Assembly: GCA_963682175.1 (NCBI GenBank) | Contig: OY821784.1 | Coordinates: 26,641,621-26,705,620, forward strand | From: Triglochin maritima | Taxonomy: Eukaryota; Streptophyta; Magnoliopsida; Alismatales; Juncaginaceae | Length of the DNA stretch: 64,000 bases | Direction of reading: 5' to 3' | In this document: one piece after another, positions 1 to 12,449 of the stretch | Numbering within the stretch: the first letter of the stretch is position 1 | Layout of the letters: every line of letters starts with the position of its first letter | Translations under genes and position numbers: made by a program | The notes under the pieces: generated by a model | What the model saw: the letters and a program-made list of their open reading frames with translations, nothing else | Told to the model about the DNA's origin: nothing | Databases searched by the model: none

Positions 1-726
1 ACTGAATCCCTATGATTACTCGCCCCCCGAGGGAAAAATGGGTGCATCCTTACGACTCGATAAGACCTAAAGCCAGTAAACTAGATATCCTAATGCATCA
101 TGTTCAAGACAATTTTGGGAGCTTTCTTTTTACTTTGGCTCTCAACGGTTTTACACATGCCAAACATACGCAAAACCCACAAAACATTTTCTTTCGCAAA
201 CACATGATGATTTTGAAAGAAATGTGAAAATTTAAAGCACTAGGCAAGTACAAGAAGACAAGTCACCCTAGGATCATGGTAAGCAAATATACTGATATTA
301 AATGCAGCACACTAACATGATCCTAACAATACAAACAGAAGAAAGAAAAATCAAAGGAAAAGACTCGACTATGTACACACGTAAAACACCCCCCACACCT
401 ACTTCATGCATTGTCCTCAATGAATGTGAGCATAAAACTACATGGATTTATGCATGAGAAAGAAAAGATCTCACCAACGTGAAGCATAAGGAAAGCTTCA
501 TGGTCACGTTGATGGACATCACCCTGAATTCCACCAAAACCTGTGAGATTCTAAAGAAGGGATGCAAATACGTGAAAGAAATGGGGTCCAAGTACACAAG
601 GGTTGGGGCCCACAACAATCAATGCCACTGGTGGAGTCTTTTATTAATCGTTTTTTCTTCTTTTTTTTACAAGATATATACATCAACAAAGATATTCTCA
701 TAATCATTTGGTCAAGAAACATCAAA
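1..726 (-). other. Downstream untranslated part of an Athila/Tat-like retrotransposon
   Basis: No reverse transcriptase, RNase H or integrase motif is readable here on either strand. On the minus strand the segment follows the gag-protease remnant. A purine-rich, G-run tract near 385-420 lies beside a phrase resembling the 'ttgaggacaatg' segment common before the 3' end of plant Athila/Tat elements (recalled family feature). The absence of pol could mean a gag-protease-only non-autonomous element or a deletion; the window starts before the 3' LTR, so this cannot be settled. Short reading frames at 12-227, 479-703 and 562-807 show no recognisable domain. Confidence 0.45.
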
Positions 727-1833
727 TCAGAACATCGAGTTATGAGGACCAGAGACTTGCCGAGGTGGACAAACTTCACTGGTACTCTGAGGTGTCATGA
801 GGGGTGAAAGGTCAAAGCTGAAAGGCTCGAACCCCTCATGATATTGGTTGGGTATAGGCAGCATGAATGAGTGAAGTTGTGTTGCCTCACTAGGGTTTAG
901 TTGTTCATCAAACAAAACCCTCAAACCAATAGGTGGGTGCATCGGAATGAGTTCCTCAAGCTCATTCGATGGATGCAGCAGACCTGCATCACTAAGAATG
1001 GGGCTTCTCCCCCAAGTCATCCAACAATAGCCCTACAACACAGGGTGACAACACCTTCTGGAATGGGTATATGATGAGGTGTGTCCCCCTCACTAATGCT
1101 CTCCACTGAATCATGCAACGAACACTCCCTTTGGACATTCATGTTTGATGTCAGCTCACTCTGTTGCATTGTAAAGACATGCAATGAGTTTTCGCTGGGC
1201 CCACAAACATTCTCAACGAGTTCCGTTGGTGTTAGGGGTGTTCGTTGATTTTGTGGTGCTTTCTCTAATTGGCGGATGAGATTGAGATTTAAATGTTGGT
1301 CCATGGGCTCCTGTTGCCTACCAGAGTTGAACACATGAAACTCGACACTCATGTTACCGAATGAGAGCTTCATGAGACCATTTCTACAATTAATTAAGGC
1401 GTTGGAGGTTGCCAGAAATGGTCTTCCCAAAATCAAAGGTATTTGAGAGTGGGTGTTTGCAACAGGATTGGTATCGAGGATGACAAAATTGACTGGAAAT
1501 ATAAAATCTCCAACTTTGATAAGCATGTCCTCAATAATCCCCTTTGGAATACGAATGGATCTATCAGCCAATTGGAGGGTGATCTTAGTTGGTTTCAATT
1601 CTCCCAAGTTCAACTGTTGATAAAAAAAAAGGGAGGAGGTTGACCGTCGATCCTAAATCAAGCAATACATTACTCATGCTAGTGTCCCCTATCGTACACT
1701 GAATAATAGGACACCCAGAGTCCTTGTATTTTGTGTAGGTGGGATTGGACAAAAGTGAGCTTACATTTGCAGTCAAGAATGCTTTCTTAGGAACATTGGT
1801 CTTCCTCTTAGTTGTGCAGTGATCCTTCAACAC
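727..1833 (-). pseudogene. Athila/Tat-type retropepsin region, frameshifted
   Basis: Minus-strand frames at 1585-1833 and 1017-1613 together read as the aspartic-protease region of a Ty3/gypsy element of Athila/Tat type. The first contains GCPIIQCTIGD and the active-site block LLDLGSTVNLLP, where the usual D-[TS]-G is DLG, as often in this lineage. The second continues with LGELKPTKITLQLADRS and the LILGRPFLATS block. The two are in different frames, so the gene is broken. A further frame at 727-1020 follows without a recognisable domain. The protease would cleave the Gag-Pol polyprotein inside virus-like particles. Family assignment is good; exact limits are approximate. Confidence 0.75.
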
Positions 1834-4100
1834 TTTGGCCTATTGAGGTTTTGTTGGATGACATCCAACAAGGGGATGTTAACCTTCACTTGCTTAAACA
1901 CCTCTAATATCTTATCCATGGTGTCACTCTGCTTTTTGGTTAACCTACTGGGATAGGGAGCTTTTAGCAGGTAGGTTTTCTGAGGTGCCTGAGAAGGAGG
2001 CGTTGGTGTATTACCTTCACCCTCAGCCTCTTCTTCACTACCATTCCCACTGAGGGGCTGCATAGATGGTGGTGGGTGTGGCAAGGAAATGTGATTGTCA
2101 ACCTATTTTCCATTCCTTAGGGTTACAATGGAATTGACATGGTGATCAGGTTCCTCGACATGGTTCACTTTCCGCCCCAAGGTACCACATTCTCATTTTG
2201 CATGTGTTGTTGCTGGTACATGCGGGGATTAGCCTCAGGCTGGCTAGGCAGAGACCCTCTCTCTCTTTCATGTACAGATTGAGCCAATTGGCCCATCTAA
2301 AGCTCTAGAAATTTGATGGTCTGCTGATTTGAAGTGAGAACTTGACTTGTGGATGGCATATAGTTTTTCATTGAGTTATCAAGTCTATGAGTCAAGTTCT
2401 CAAGCAAATTCAACTGGGTTTCCATGTTGTTGGAATTTGGGAAACCCTGTGGGTTGGTGATCTGGGCTTGGGTGGCTGAAAAGATTGTGAATGCATGGGA
2501 GGTTGGTGTGGTCTATTAGGTGGTCGAGAGGAGTTTGAAGGACCACCCAGGGCATTATTTTGGTTCCATGAAAAATTGGGGTGGTTCCTCCATCCGGGAT
2601 TATAAGATGATGAGTATGGGTCATTCCTAGCCCTATCATAGATGGCATTGACATGTTCCATCTCAGGAGAAATGGACGCACAGTCGCTTCCCACATGACA
2701 TATCCTATCACATGAATGAGAGGGAACTGGACCAGATGTGGACATGTGAGGTGCACCTTGTTGGTTTTGGAGCTCAATCGAATCCATACGGCGCATTAAG
2801 GCCGCAATGCGCGCCTCGGTGGCCGTAGTGGTATCGATAGCAAATGCGGTACCCGATCTAGTCGAGTTTGCATTTGCGATCCTCACTCCTATGCTAGATG
2901 AGGCTGGTGGTTCCCTCACACTCTCCCACTACATGGTTTTCTCAGCGAGGTCTTCTAGGAAAGCACATGCCTCCCTTTCATCCTTTCCTTAGAACTCTCA
3001 TTGACACATGGACTCAAGGAGAGTTCAGGACAGGATGTGAAGACCCTCGTAGACAATCTGACAAAGGTGCCACAACTCGATGCCATGGTGAGGGCATGAG
3101 GATAGTAGCTCCTTGAATCTCTCTAAATATGCATGACATGTTTCAGTCTCAAGTTAATAGAACGAATTGATTTCGTTCCTCAATTTTTGAGTCTGATGAT
3201 TTGGAAAGTACTTTTTGAGAAATGTAGATTGAAATTCATCTCAAATCCTAAAGGAATTCGCATGGTTGTTGTACAACCACTTCTTGGCATCATCCTTTAG
3301 TGCAAAGGGGACAAGCCTAAGATGAATGGAGTCTGTGCTAAGTTGTTGCAGCTTGAACATAGCACAGACCGCCTCAAATTCCAGAGAAAGATATAGGGGT
3401 CACCTTTCCCAGTGAAGTGAGAGAGCATGGAAATAAACTGAGGCTTAACCTCAAAGTGGTTCCTATTTGCCTCTGGAAATACGATGCATGAGGGTAGAGC
3501 GGTATGGCTCGGGTAGCATCGATCACGGAGAGGTATGGGAGCGACAACAGGAAGAACATGTGGGATAGGTGAGACAGGTAGGTCCAGCAAATGCTCCACC
3601 TCGCGGTAATGAGCAGCCATTGAACCCGAACTATGTACGACACGAGAAGAGGGAGGCGTCGAGAAATCGACTACCGAAGCAGGGTTGACGACACACCTCA
3701 TCAAACAACTGCTCTCGTCTCGTGCCCACACAAGCATGCACAAAGGTGCACACAAACCAAAACTCTCTTTTAACAAAGAATGTGCGTAGAGGAGAAGACG
3801 GAGGGACACAGAAGAGAGAGAATGACTCAGAAGAGAAGGGAAGAAGTCCTTATGCTACGACGGGTGGGTACAGGTAGAAGCACACAAGCAAACAAGGCTC
3901 AAACAATCCTAAGGTCACTATAGGTCCTTACAGCTAGACGACGCCCAACTGCGAGGTCACATGGCCTCAACACGTCTTACCTCCCAACGACGAGGACCAC
4001 AAAGCCCAGCAAGTGAGTCAAGATCCGGCATCTCATCTCTCCTACTATCGACAGAGTGGGTGACGCCAATCAGGCCATGACGGTCGAGACCGGATCACTC
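1827..4100 (-). pseudogene. Athila/Tat-type gag, broken into several frames
   Basis: The frame at 2410-2919 contains YNPGWRNHPNFSW, a phrase I associate with the C-terminal half of Athila/Tat Gag, and a degraded cysteine-histidine stretch just before it. The frame at 3297-3809 carries the N-terminal part, including an FISMLSHFTGKGDPY block matching the start of the retrotransposon gag core; 1827-2084 is a proline-rich linker towards the protease. Gag is the structural particle protein. The pieces are in different frames, separated by stops, so no full protein can be made. Orientation agrees with the PBS and 5' LTR to the right. Confidence 0.7.
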
Positions 4101-4801
4101 TCCTAATGTGCTGAAATGCTTAGGGTCAATGTTTACTTGATTTTAGAATTAGGCTCTTGATTAGTGTGGTTTTTGGGGTGAAGGAAAGGGTGATGAAATC
4201 CCCCACATTATCTTATATGGGACAACTCCTCTTAGTAGTGTTTTGGAGTCTTAATCTAGCAATCAACTCTCCAAACAAACGCTCAACTCACACTTGTTGC
4301 AATGCAATTCCTACTAACTAATGCATGTTCATACGAAATGCATGAATGAGAATAGGAAATGCGTACCTCACGCCAGCACTCAGCAACTGAAAGTAAAGCT
4401 AAAAGAAAAGACAATCTACGTGCCTAAGTCGAGTACATGATGCATGACCTAAACAAGAAAGAATGCCTAATCTTTTGCTTTGGGTTTTATGGTCCAAGTT
4501 GCTTAAAGGGAGATTGATTATTGATCTGGGAACAAACTATAAGTCATAACATGCCAAATCGAGTCCCAGATTACTATACCCGATAATACAACAAGCAAAA
4601 GAAAAAACGAAGGAAACAAAGCTCACCAAACCGCTAGTTGGCGGTCTCAGGACGCTGATTGGTGGTCCAAGCTTCTTTGTTCCGCTCCAAATTTGTCCTG
4701 GTGCTTTCCCTTTAGCCTCAGAGTCTCCTGAAACAAAGAAAACTACAAAACACAAATTAAATCCACTCAAATCGTCCAAACCAGAGTCTGGACTAGCACC
4801 T

Positions 4802-4818
4802 CCCCGGCAATGGTGCCA
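4802..4818 (-). other. Primer-binding site, tRNA-Asp type
   Basis: On the plus strand this reads ccccggcaatggtgcca, which matches the 3' end of plant tRNA-Asp (…ccccggcaacggcgcca) with two transitions. On the minus strand it lies just after the LTR end, where minus-strand DNA synthesis of the gypsy element would be primed. tRNA-Asp priming is typical of Athila/Tat elements (family knowledge). Confidence 0.75.
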
Positions 4819-4824
4819 AAAACT

Positions 4825-6230
4825 TGATTGGACGTTTTAAAATAACCGCAAGTGCACGACCGCGTTGAAGCGGTGGCAAATATGGGTCGATCCATAGGGA
4901 AGTCTGTCGACACTAGTTTGTTCAGAAATCAAGTGGCAACAAAAAGGGAGGTGCGTTTGTCTATGCTAATCTACGCTACACAAAACTACTAAGAAGAAAA
5001 ATGCAAAGTAAAGCAACTAACAATTATTTCGAATCAAAACTAAAAGAATGTAAAACTAAGCTGGAATCAAGAAGAGAAAGACCCCAAAGGGTGGAGTGTG
5101 TGCACACATGTAAAAATATGGTGAAGAATGCATTTTATAGGCACAAATGTAGGTAGTGTTTTCATGCATATGAAGTGTCTAAAGGTTATGGCAAAACCTA
5201 TCCATCCATTCACTAACCTAGTTGATTAACATTCATATACACAAGCTGGTTATTTATAACCTAAGCAAGCATGAGAGGTGTCTAAGATGTGTGGCAAAAC
5301 TCAACAAGTGTAGTATTCTACTCTAACAAGCAAGCATACATTCATATTTTTCAACACAATCAAAATATAAAGCATTCATATCCATTCTTTAATGCATGTA
5401 TGAACATCATCTCCACCCCCAAAGGGGGATGGAGCTACTCACTACACATTATTCTAACGATTAAACTAAAGAAGAAAGGAAACATTCTAACTACTTTAGC
5501 ATACAATCAAAGAAATAAAACTAAGCTAAGCATGCATAAAGAAACAACATAAGAACAAAACAATGGAAACTTTATTTTATTAAATGACTCACATTACTAG
5601 TAGCATTCTTCTCCGCCTTGAGATTTTGCTCCAAGACTTACTCCAAGTAGAGAGAATGCCACCAAGCAATGGGTGAATACAAAGGAAGGTGAAGAGTTCT
5701 ATTTATAGGCATGGAAAAAGCTAATCCTGGACAATCCCCCAGTATGGGACTAAACCAATACCAGAAATAGACTAAATACACACTAATACACGCCCCGCAT
5801 AAATCTTAGCGGATCCTGACCAAAAGAGACCGCTAATTAGCGGTCTTGGACCGCCAATTGGTGGTCTATAGTGTTTGGATCGCTCTGGATGTTCTTCTGG
5901 GCTTTTCTGAATGGCTTGGTTTGTCTTAGATGCATCTACTTTTCTTGTTGGAGCTCCGACCCAAATAGAATCGCCAAAATACTCCCCATGATGGTGTGAA
6001 GTATTCGTGTTTGCTCATTGGTCCTTCGATCTTACATTCAGGTCCTTCGATCTTGCATCTTAGTCATTGAGTCTCTCAACTCAGTAATTTTTCATGCTTT
6101 TAGGTACTTTTATGCCTCTTCTCTTCAAACCTATTTATTTCTGAAATTCAAACATAAAACTCGTCACGTAGTATTGGTTAGGTGAAAGATAATGGATATA
6201 TGATACAAATATAAGCATGAAATGATGTCA
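4825..6230 (-). repeat. 5' LTR of the Athila/Tat-like element
   Basis: Its limits were set by comparison with the plus-strand LTR at 13631-14998. Both begin TGACATCAT, share the 'cacacca-atgrtg-ggagtattttggc' block (here around 5965-6000 on the opposite strand) and the block ending in 'gtgcacttg'. The copies are clearly diverged, so they are old and from different insertions. Length is about 1.4 kb. A TATA-like stretch lies near 5695-5705 (plus reading 'ctatttataggc'). The PBS lies immediately beyond the low-coordinate end. Confidence 0.75.
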
Positions 6231-6500
6231 ATCAGTTAGCTATGTGTGAGTGAAATAGACCATTAGATTTTAATTCAATGGTTCATAATGATATGCTGGA
6301 TTTCGATGGTCTCTAATCTAATCTCTAAAAAACCATATCTTGTCTTTTGTTTGGCTTCTCATAAAAGTAATCTAGTATTAAATGAGGGTGAAATTGATAT
6401 TTATTTTATATGTAAATCACTTTGATGGCACTATTAATCTCATTCGTCTTCTAAATGACAACAAAATGAGTTCGTTCAAGTAAATGAAGCAGAAAACAAA
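6231..6500. other. Non-coding stretch, nothing recognised
   Basis: AT-rich sequence flanking the 5' LTR. I see no ORF with domain content, no tRNA and no clear terminal repeats. Confidence 0.4.
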
Positions 6501-7870
6501 CAAAGTGCGAGAACAAGCAAACCACAAGAAGACTGAAAACTTTTATAGAGGCTTGGCACCATTAATACCCTCTTGTAAGCCCCGCTAGATCACCATGAGC
6601 CCCTCTCATGACTTTGTTATTCCGATCTCCGTTCCAGGATGAGATCAAGCATTGTGTAATCCAAGCTCACGAACAACCTCGCCGAACTCGATTCTTACTC
6701 TCACTATCCGAGAAGGGCGCTTCCTCCAGAAGTGATACAACTTTTGTGATTCAAGAAAATGGAATGAGAATCACTGATCAACACTTTACACTTGAGCACA
6801 CTTGAGTAGAATAGGATTTAGGAGTCCGGATGAAACTTCTTCACTTGTTTTGGAGTCATGACAGTTTAGGCATTGAAGGGATAAAAAGAAAAGAAAACTC
6901 AAAAACGAGGGATAGGAAAACCCAAGGAGAACTAGTGTGCGTTCCTTAGTTCTCCCCAAAAACCAACCGACTCGGATGAGGGTGGAGAACATAGGTTAGG
7001 TGTAACTTTATAATAAGGTATCCCGGTATGGCCAGGTCCGCGAACCTAACTATGAGATCAATTTGTTCCTCTTCGGTCAACCTATTCTTTAGTTGAGTGG
7101 CTACGGCTCTCCATCTACCAACAAAAGTCATGAAGGACTCGTTAGGTTCTTGAGTGAGAGACTCGAGTCACGTGTAGGCTCCGAATTCAGGTTGTAAAAT
7201 GGTTAAGGAACAAGCGCGACACTTCCTCCCATGATGTGAGAGAGGAGGGATTAAACAACTCTCTCCAACAAAGAGCGGGACCCGGTGAGACTCTTTTGGA
7301 ACAATCGAAGGAGGAGCTTTTCGTTGGTAGCAAGTTGGGGAATGTCCCCACGATGAGTAATCGGACAACCGGTTCCGTCTCACGTTTCCAACTTCAACAT
7401 ACTTGTTGGAAATGTTATGAACATCTATCTTTCAACAATGGGAAGTCATTGAGGATAGGACTGGGGAATCGGATGCACTCGCCCAACGAAAAAGGTCTTG
7501 CCCCAAAAATGGTGAAGTTTAAGCTTCAGTGTGTGTAGTTGGTGTTTTAAGTTCGGGAAGGTTTTCTCTCACGAAATGGATCAATATGAGGTGTAAGAGA
7601 TGTGTTGAACCATGGTTTAAACACCTATGTATAACCTCTAAGATCCATAGTCGTTGGGGCTAAAGACAAAAATAAATTAAAGGAAACCTATCAAAATGTG
7701 TAAAATTGAAGTTATGTCATTGTCAAAAACAATAAACCGTTGTATAAATATGTCTGACCGTTCACTTAGGTTCTTGAGCTAACGATCCAACAAATGCAAC
7801 AAACGCTCGAACCAACACGGTGTAAATTGGGTTTTTGACAAAAGAAATCTGAACATATTCAAGAAAAGTG
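6500..7870 (-). repeat. Ancient LTR of the main copia family with a gypsy gag fragment inside
   Basis: 6500-6830 aligns by eye with the R/U5 part of the minus LTRs at 35640-36020 and 17220-17520: the 'tttttatagaggc' block, 'ctcttg-aagc-ccgct', the 'ccgttccagg' block, and the 'cttgagcacacttgagtagaat' end. 7590-7680 matches their promoter-proximal block ('acacctat-tataa-ctctaag…gttggg'). Between them the minus frame at 6946-7131 contains TFVGRWRAVATQLKNR and LTEEEQIDLIVR, which look like a Ty3/gypsy gag core. So an old copia LTR seems interrupted by a gypsy fragment. It is too diverged to set boundaries. Confidence 0.5.
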
Positions 7871-8054
7871 TTTGTTTAGTTTTGGGTCTGATTTAGTCAA
7901 GATTAAGGCCTAAAAGTCAACATGGTTCACATTTAACTATAGTAAAAATGTGTTTGTACATGAACCTTTTAAAATTTAAAGTGCAAATTTTAGATATACC
8001 CCCACGTTTTCGTTTCCTCTTGTCATCTCTTGTTCGAATTTTTTTTAAAAAATT

Positions 8055-8968
8055 TAAATTTTTAGGAAAAAAAGTTTCGAAAATTATTCCCCACGGGACT
8101 CCCAGTCCGTGGGGGTGACTTTTTAATTTTTTATGTTTCGGTTTTTTAAATTATTTTTAAACTGCTTTTAAATACATTTTAAAAAAATATGTTTCCAATT
8201 GTCTTATTTTTAAATAATTTTTTTTAATTTTAGTGTTTTCAGATCGACCTTCAATTCATGCGGAGATGAGAATGTGTTGAAAAGTTGAGTTATTTTATGG
8301 AATGAAAAAACTAATTCTCTTCCTCTATCGTAATAAATTATTTACAACAAAATTAATTTATTCAGTAAACAGAATTGATTTTTTATTAGATAAAATAACC
8401 TAACTTTTTAACACGCTCTTTCCGCCACTTAATTTATGGGTCCATCATGGGAAAAATGATAAAAATTTAAAAAACAAAAACAATTAGAAAAATATATTTA
8501 AAAACAGATTAATTTTAAAAATTGTAAAATATGTTTTTTTAATTGTTTTTGTTTTTTTCACAAAAAATCATTTTTTACAGGATCGACCCAATGAAGTTGG
8601 GAAGAAGCGTGTGGAAAAGTTGGGTTATTTTATCTAATAAAAAACTAATTTATTGATTGGACAAAATAATTTATTACAATTTAGCTTTTTTATTCTATAA
8701 AATAACTAATTTTCAACATGTTTTTCTATCCACGTCATTTCGAGATCGATCCTGAAAAAACTAAAAAAAAATTATTTAAAAAAAATAAAGACAATTAGAA
8801 AACATATTTTTTTAAAAGATTTAAAAAAAGTTTAAAAGTAATTAAAAAAACAAAAACCAAAAAAAATTAAAAAATTAAAAGCCCACCCCCACGGGACTCG
8901 GAGTTCCCCGTGGGGTGGGTTAATTTTCAAAAAAAAAAAATAGTTTTCCCTAAAATTTTCAATTTTGT
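8055..8968. mobile_element. AT-rich fold-back (MITE-like) element with long inverted repeats
   Basis: The left roughly 220 bp (8055-8280) and the reverse complement of the right roughly 220 bp (8740-8968) share the same order of blocks: 'aaattttagg-aaaa', a GC-rich hairpin head, T-rich tract, 'tttaaaaaaatatgtt-c-aattgtctt', 'ttagttttt/ttcaggatcga', and 'gttgaaaa-tt-agttatttta'. Each arm carries its own hairpin: 8089-8114 and 8882-8919, both built on ccccacggga. Similar AT-rich units recur in the middle (8380-8460, 8500-8640). There is no coding capacity. This is a non-autonomous DNA-transposon-like or fold-back structure; I could not define a TSD. Confidence 0.6.
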
Positions 8969-10750
8969 ATTACTTTTTATTATTGAAAATCTTTCGGTCT
9001 CTTGTCCCAATTTCAAACCTTAAAACATCACAAAAATCACTCAACTATTACTATCAAGTATCAACCAGCAACAACTGTTTCAAGTAGAGGCAGTCTAAAT
9101 CAATCAATCGATCGATCTTAACAAGACAACACTAAATAGGTATTTGGTCGTGTAAAATGTTTAACTCAAAGTATGATTAGTTGTGTTCAAATGTTGTAAA
9201 ACCTTAGACGAAAAGGTCTAGAAACTCGATTCTTTCCGATAACAATTTGTTAAGGTCTATATTAACTATTTTATCAATTTTTTACCACTTTTATTGTTAG
9301 CATACATCTATGTTATAATAGTAATAAAACATTTTTATTTTCTCAATCATTCAAACAAGAATCACGTGGTGCCACATATTTTCATACAAAAATAAATAAA
9401 TTGAAATTTACGTCGAATGTAGCCCGGCTTGTTCAACCTAAGTTGACTAATTTGGTATAGTCTGGTCCCTTTTTTTTTGCAAAGCAAAATGAAGACTTGA
9501 CCTCAAAATTTATTGATTTGCGTAAATCAATTTACATACAAATCAACCCAAACTACTACACACTTATGCCCTCGGAACTTACTGAAGCACAAGCTCAGAT
9601 CCTCACATATTACATCCACTATCACAAGTCCCACCTCTACTCAACCATATGCCCGAGTCCCGTGAGCAACGCTCCAACGGCCACTCGCAACAACGTGGCC
9701 AACAAATCGGTTCATTGAACCTCTCACAATCTCACAGTCTCACAAGGCAAGGGGTAAATGCAATTCACCCCCGAAAGCACGGGTCAATAACCCCAACACG
9801 ATATAGAACGAAACGAATAAATGATACTATAAAATCATAAGGGCAGCGTAAAGAAATTGTAGCTTAAAAACCTACAATCGAAACTATAAGGGTATACGTG
9901 TAATTTACCAAACTTTCAATACCAAAATTTAATTCTCATAAGTTTAGGAGAGGAACAGCAAATTTCCCAATTTATAGAATTTGCTACAATTATATATGAA
10001 TTCTAGGGTGAAGATGGCAATTTTACCTGAATTAAAACATTTTTCACAATTAAAGAAAGTCCAAGGTTTATTAAGCAATTAATCCAATTATTTATTATTT
10101 ATTCAATCATAAATAATTCCAGGGTTTTTCCAGCAGCTAATCTAATTATTAAACCATTAACCAATATAATCAGATTACAGGGTTTCTAATGCAATTAATT
10201 TATTAATTTATTCCACAAGTACTCATTCAATCCCGGTTTATTCCGCAATTAACCCAACTATTTAATAATAAAACAAATACAATTAAATTCCAAATTTAGT
10301 ATGCAATTATTCCAATTACTTACTCTTAACTCAAACTAAATAAAACCAAGGTTTAAACACAATTAACCCAAACACTAAACACAACACACACCAAACCCTA
10401 GCCACCGCCGGCGTCGCTACGTCGCCCATCCGTCAGACGGCCTGCCCAGCCCAGGCCAGACCCAAGTCACCGCCACCAGCGCGGTGGCGTGGTTCCTCTA
10501 GACCACGCATGGCATCACGTTGTCGGCGTCATCCGACCCTAGCCGGCCTCCCTCTGACCACCTTCTCCGACACGTCAACTACCCCAAAAATCCCGGACCC
10601 AAACCTAATGGGTGGATGGCATACTTAAGTGAGAAGAAAACCAGAGAAGATGACGATTCCCCTCGGTGCCTACGCATGGTCGCCGGAGCTGCTGCGAGGA
10701 TGGCAAGATGGTGAGGGAGCGATGTGTTGAGGTTGGGGTTATGGAATAGA
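8969..10750. other. Non-coding stretch; GC-rich leader-like part at 10380-10740
   Basis: 8969-10380 is AT-rich with scattered 'ccaaggtttattaagcaattaatcc'-like phrases repeated at irregular intervals (10020-10370). 10380-10740 is markedly GC-rich; on the minus strand it follows a TATA-like 'gattataaaacc' at about 10755-10770, just downstream of the chromodomain stop. It may be a degraded LTR leader of the adjacent chromovirus (inference). The frames at 9497-9718 and 10520-10714 show no known domain. Confidence 0.35.
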
Positions 10751-10799
10751 GGTGGGGGAGAGAGGTTTTATAATCACCCCATCAAAAAGGAATTCCGTC

Positions 10800-11250
10800 C
10801 ACGAAATCAAGATAAGTTACACACCGAAAAACTCTAGGTACATCTCCCGTACATCTGCCTCGATCTCCCACGTAGCCTCTCACGGTGTGTGGTACTGCCA
10901 TCAGACTTTTACCATCGGGATGACCCTCTTATGCAATTGGTACTCCATCCGATCAAGTGTCTCCACTGGTCGCTCCTCCAACAACAAATCCGGTTGCACC
11001 CAGGCATATCCGCCTCCAACACGTGTGAAGGATCAGCATCGTACTTCCTCAGCATCGAAACATAGAATACATTATGCAGTCCCAAAATCTGAGGTGGCAA
11101 GGCAATCCGATAAGCAACGACACCAACTCGGTCCAGAATCTCGAACGACCCTATGTATCTCGGGCTCAACTTCCCTCTGTGCCCAAACCTCATGACTCCC
11201 TTAGCGGGAGAGATCCTCAGGAACACGTTATCCCCCACTGCAAAAGCCAA
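10800..11250 (-). pseudogene. Chromovirus integrase C-terminus and chromodomain
   Basis: The minus frame 10909-11250 carries the integrase C-terminal block: GDNVFLRISPAKGVMRFG, then KLSPRYIGSFEILDRVG and LHNVFYVSMLRKY. In another frame over about 10820-10905 I read WQYHTVREATWEIEADV, the core of a plant chromodomain, followed by a stop. The chromodomain at the pol end defines chromoviruses (Tekay/CRM/Reina/Galadriel); the phrase set fits Tekay-like elements best. The frameshift makes it non-functional. Confidence 0.8.
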
Positions 11251-11337
11251 CTCTCGCCGACGCTGGTCTACAAAACTCTTCTGCCTACCTTACGCTGTGG
11301 CCAATCTCTGCCGGATGACATCCACCTTCTCTGCACA

Positions 11338-12327
11338 CTACTGGACAATCTCTGGTCCGACTAGTTGTCTCTTGCCCACCTCGCCCCAACAAGAAGGTGA
11401 TCTACACGGTCGTCCGTACAACAACTCATAGGATGTCATCCCTATACTTGCATGAAAATTGTTGTTGTATGAGAACTCAATCAGCGGTAGATGTTCATCC
11501 CAACTGCCTGCCCAGTCCAAAGCACACTCTGTCAACATGTCCTCAAGCGTTTGTATGGTCCTCTCTGACTAACCATCAGTTTGAGGGTGAAAAACCGTAC
11601 TGAACTTTAGTTTCGTCCCCAATGCCCTCTGAAGCGACCCCCAAAAACCTGACGTGAACCGCATGTCTCGGTCTGAGATGATGGAAACTGGCACTCTGTG
11701 CAACCTGACTATCTCATCTATGTATAATTGCGCCAACCTGCTCTGTAGTGACATCATCTATATCGCCAGAAAGTGCACCGACTTTGTCAATCGGTCCACA
11801 ATCACCCTTATCGCGTCGTGGAAACGCCTCGTCTTCGGTAGTCCTGTGACGAAGTCCATGGTCACGTGCTCTCATTTCCACTTTGGAAGCTCAATCCTCT
11901 ACAACATTCCTGCATGCCTGTGGTGCTCGATCTTCACCTACTGACAGACCATACACCGTGACAAAAACTCCGCGATATCCATCTTCATGCCCCGCCACCA
12001 GTAATGTCTCTGTAGATCCCTATACATCATCGTGCTCCCAGGATGGATCGTGTATCGAGCATGATGAGATTCCTCTATGACCTCTCTCCGCAGGTCAGCT
12101 GTCACCGGCACCCACAGTCTACTCCTGAACTTGATGCCTCCATCCGGAGGAACCCTGAACTCTGACCGCTCAGTTTGTACTGACTGCATCAAGGCGGCCA
12201 TTTTTGGATCCTCTGCCTGGGCGTGGATAATGCGCTCCACTATGTCCGACTCAACCCATTCTTTGGCAAGCATAGCTCCATTGTGTGCGGCTGAAAACGG
12301 CCTCCACTGAACCAGATCCTCCAACAA
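11338..12327 (-). pseudogene. Chromovirus integrase (zinc-binding and catalytic core)
   Basis: 11938-12327 holds the H-H-C-C zinc domain (HPGSTMMYRDLQRHYWW, then SRCMVC). 11569-11757 holds part of the catalytic core with [13 protein letters not shown] and [10 protein letters not shown]. 11338-11538 continues with [16 protein letters not shown] and [10 protein letters not shown]. After HPQTDG the expected glutamine codon is TAG, consistent with a C-to-T change, so the last two pieces are in one frame separated by a stop. The first Asp region lies in the damaged gap between 11757 and 11938. Confidence 0.85.
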
Positions 12328-12449
12328 TCTCCACTCACAGACTAGCCATTGAACTCTCCCACTTCTAACTCAGAGTGTCGGCTTTGGTGTTTGCCTTTCC
12401 CGGGTGGTAGGCGATCGTGGATCGTGAGTGTCGGCTACGGTGTTTGCCT

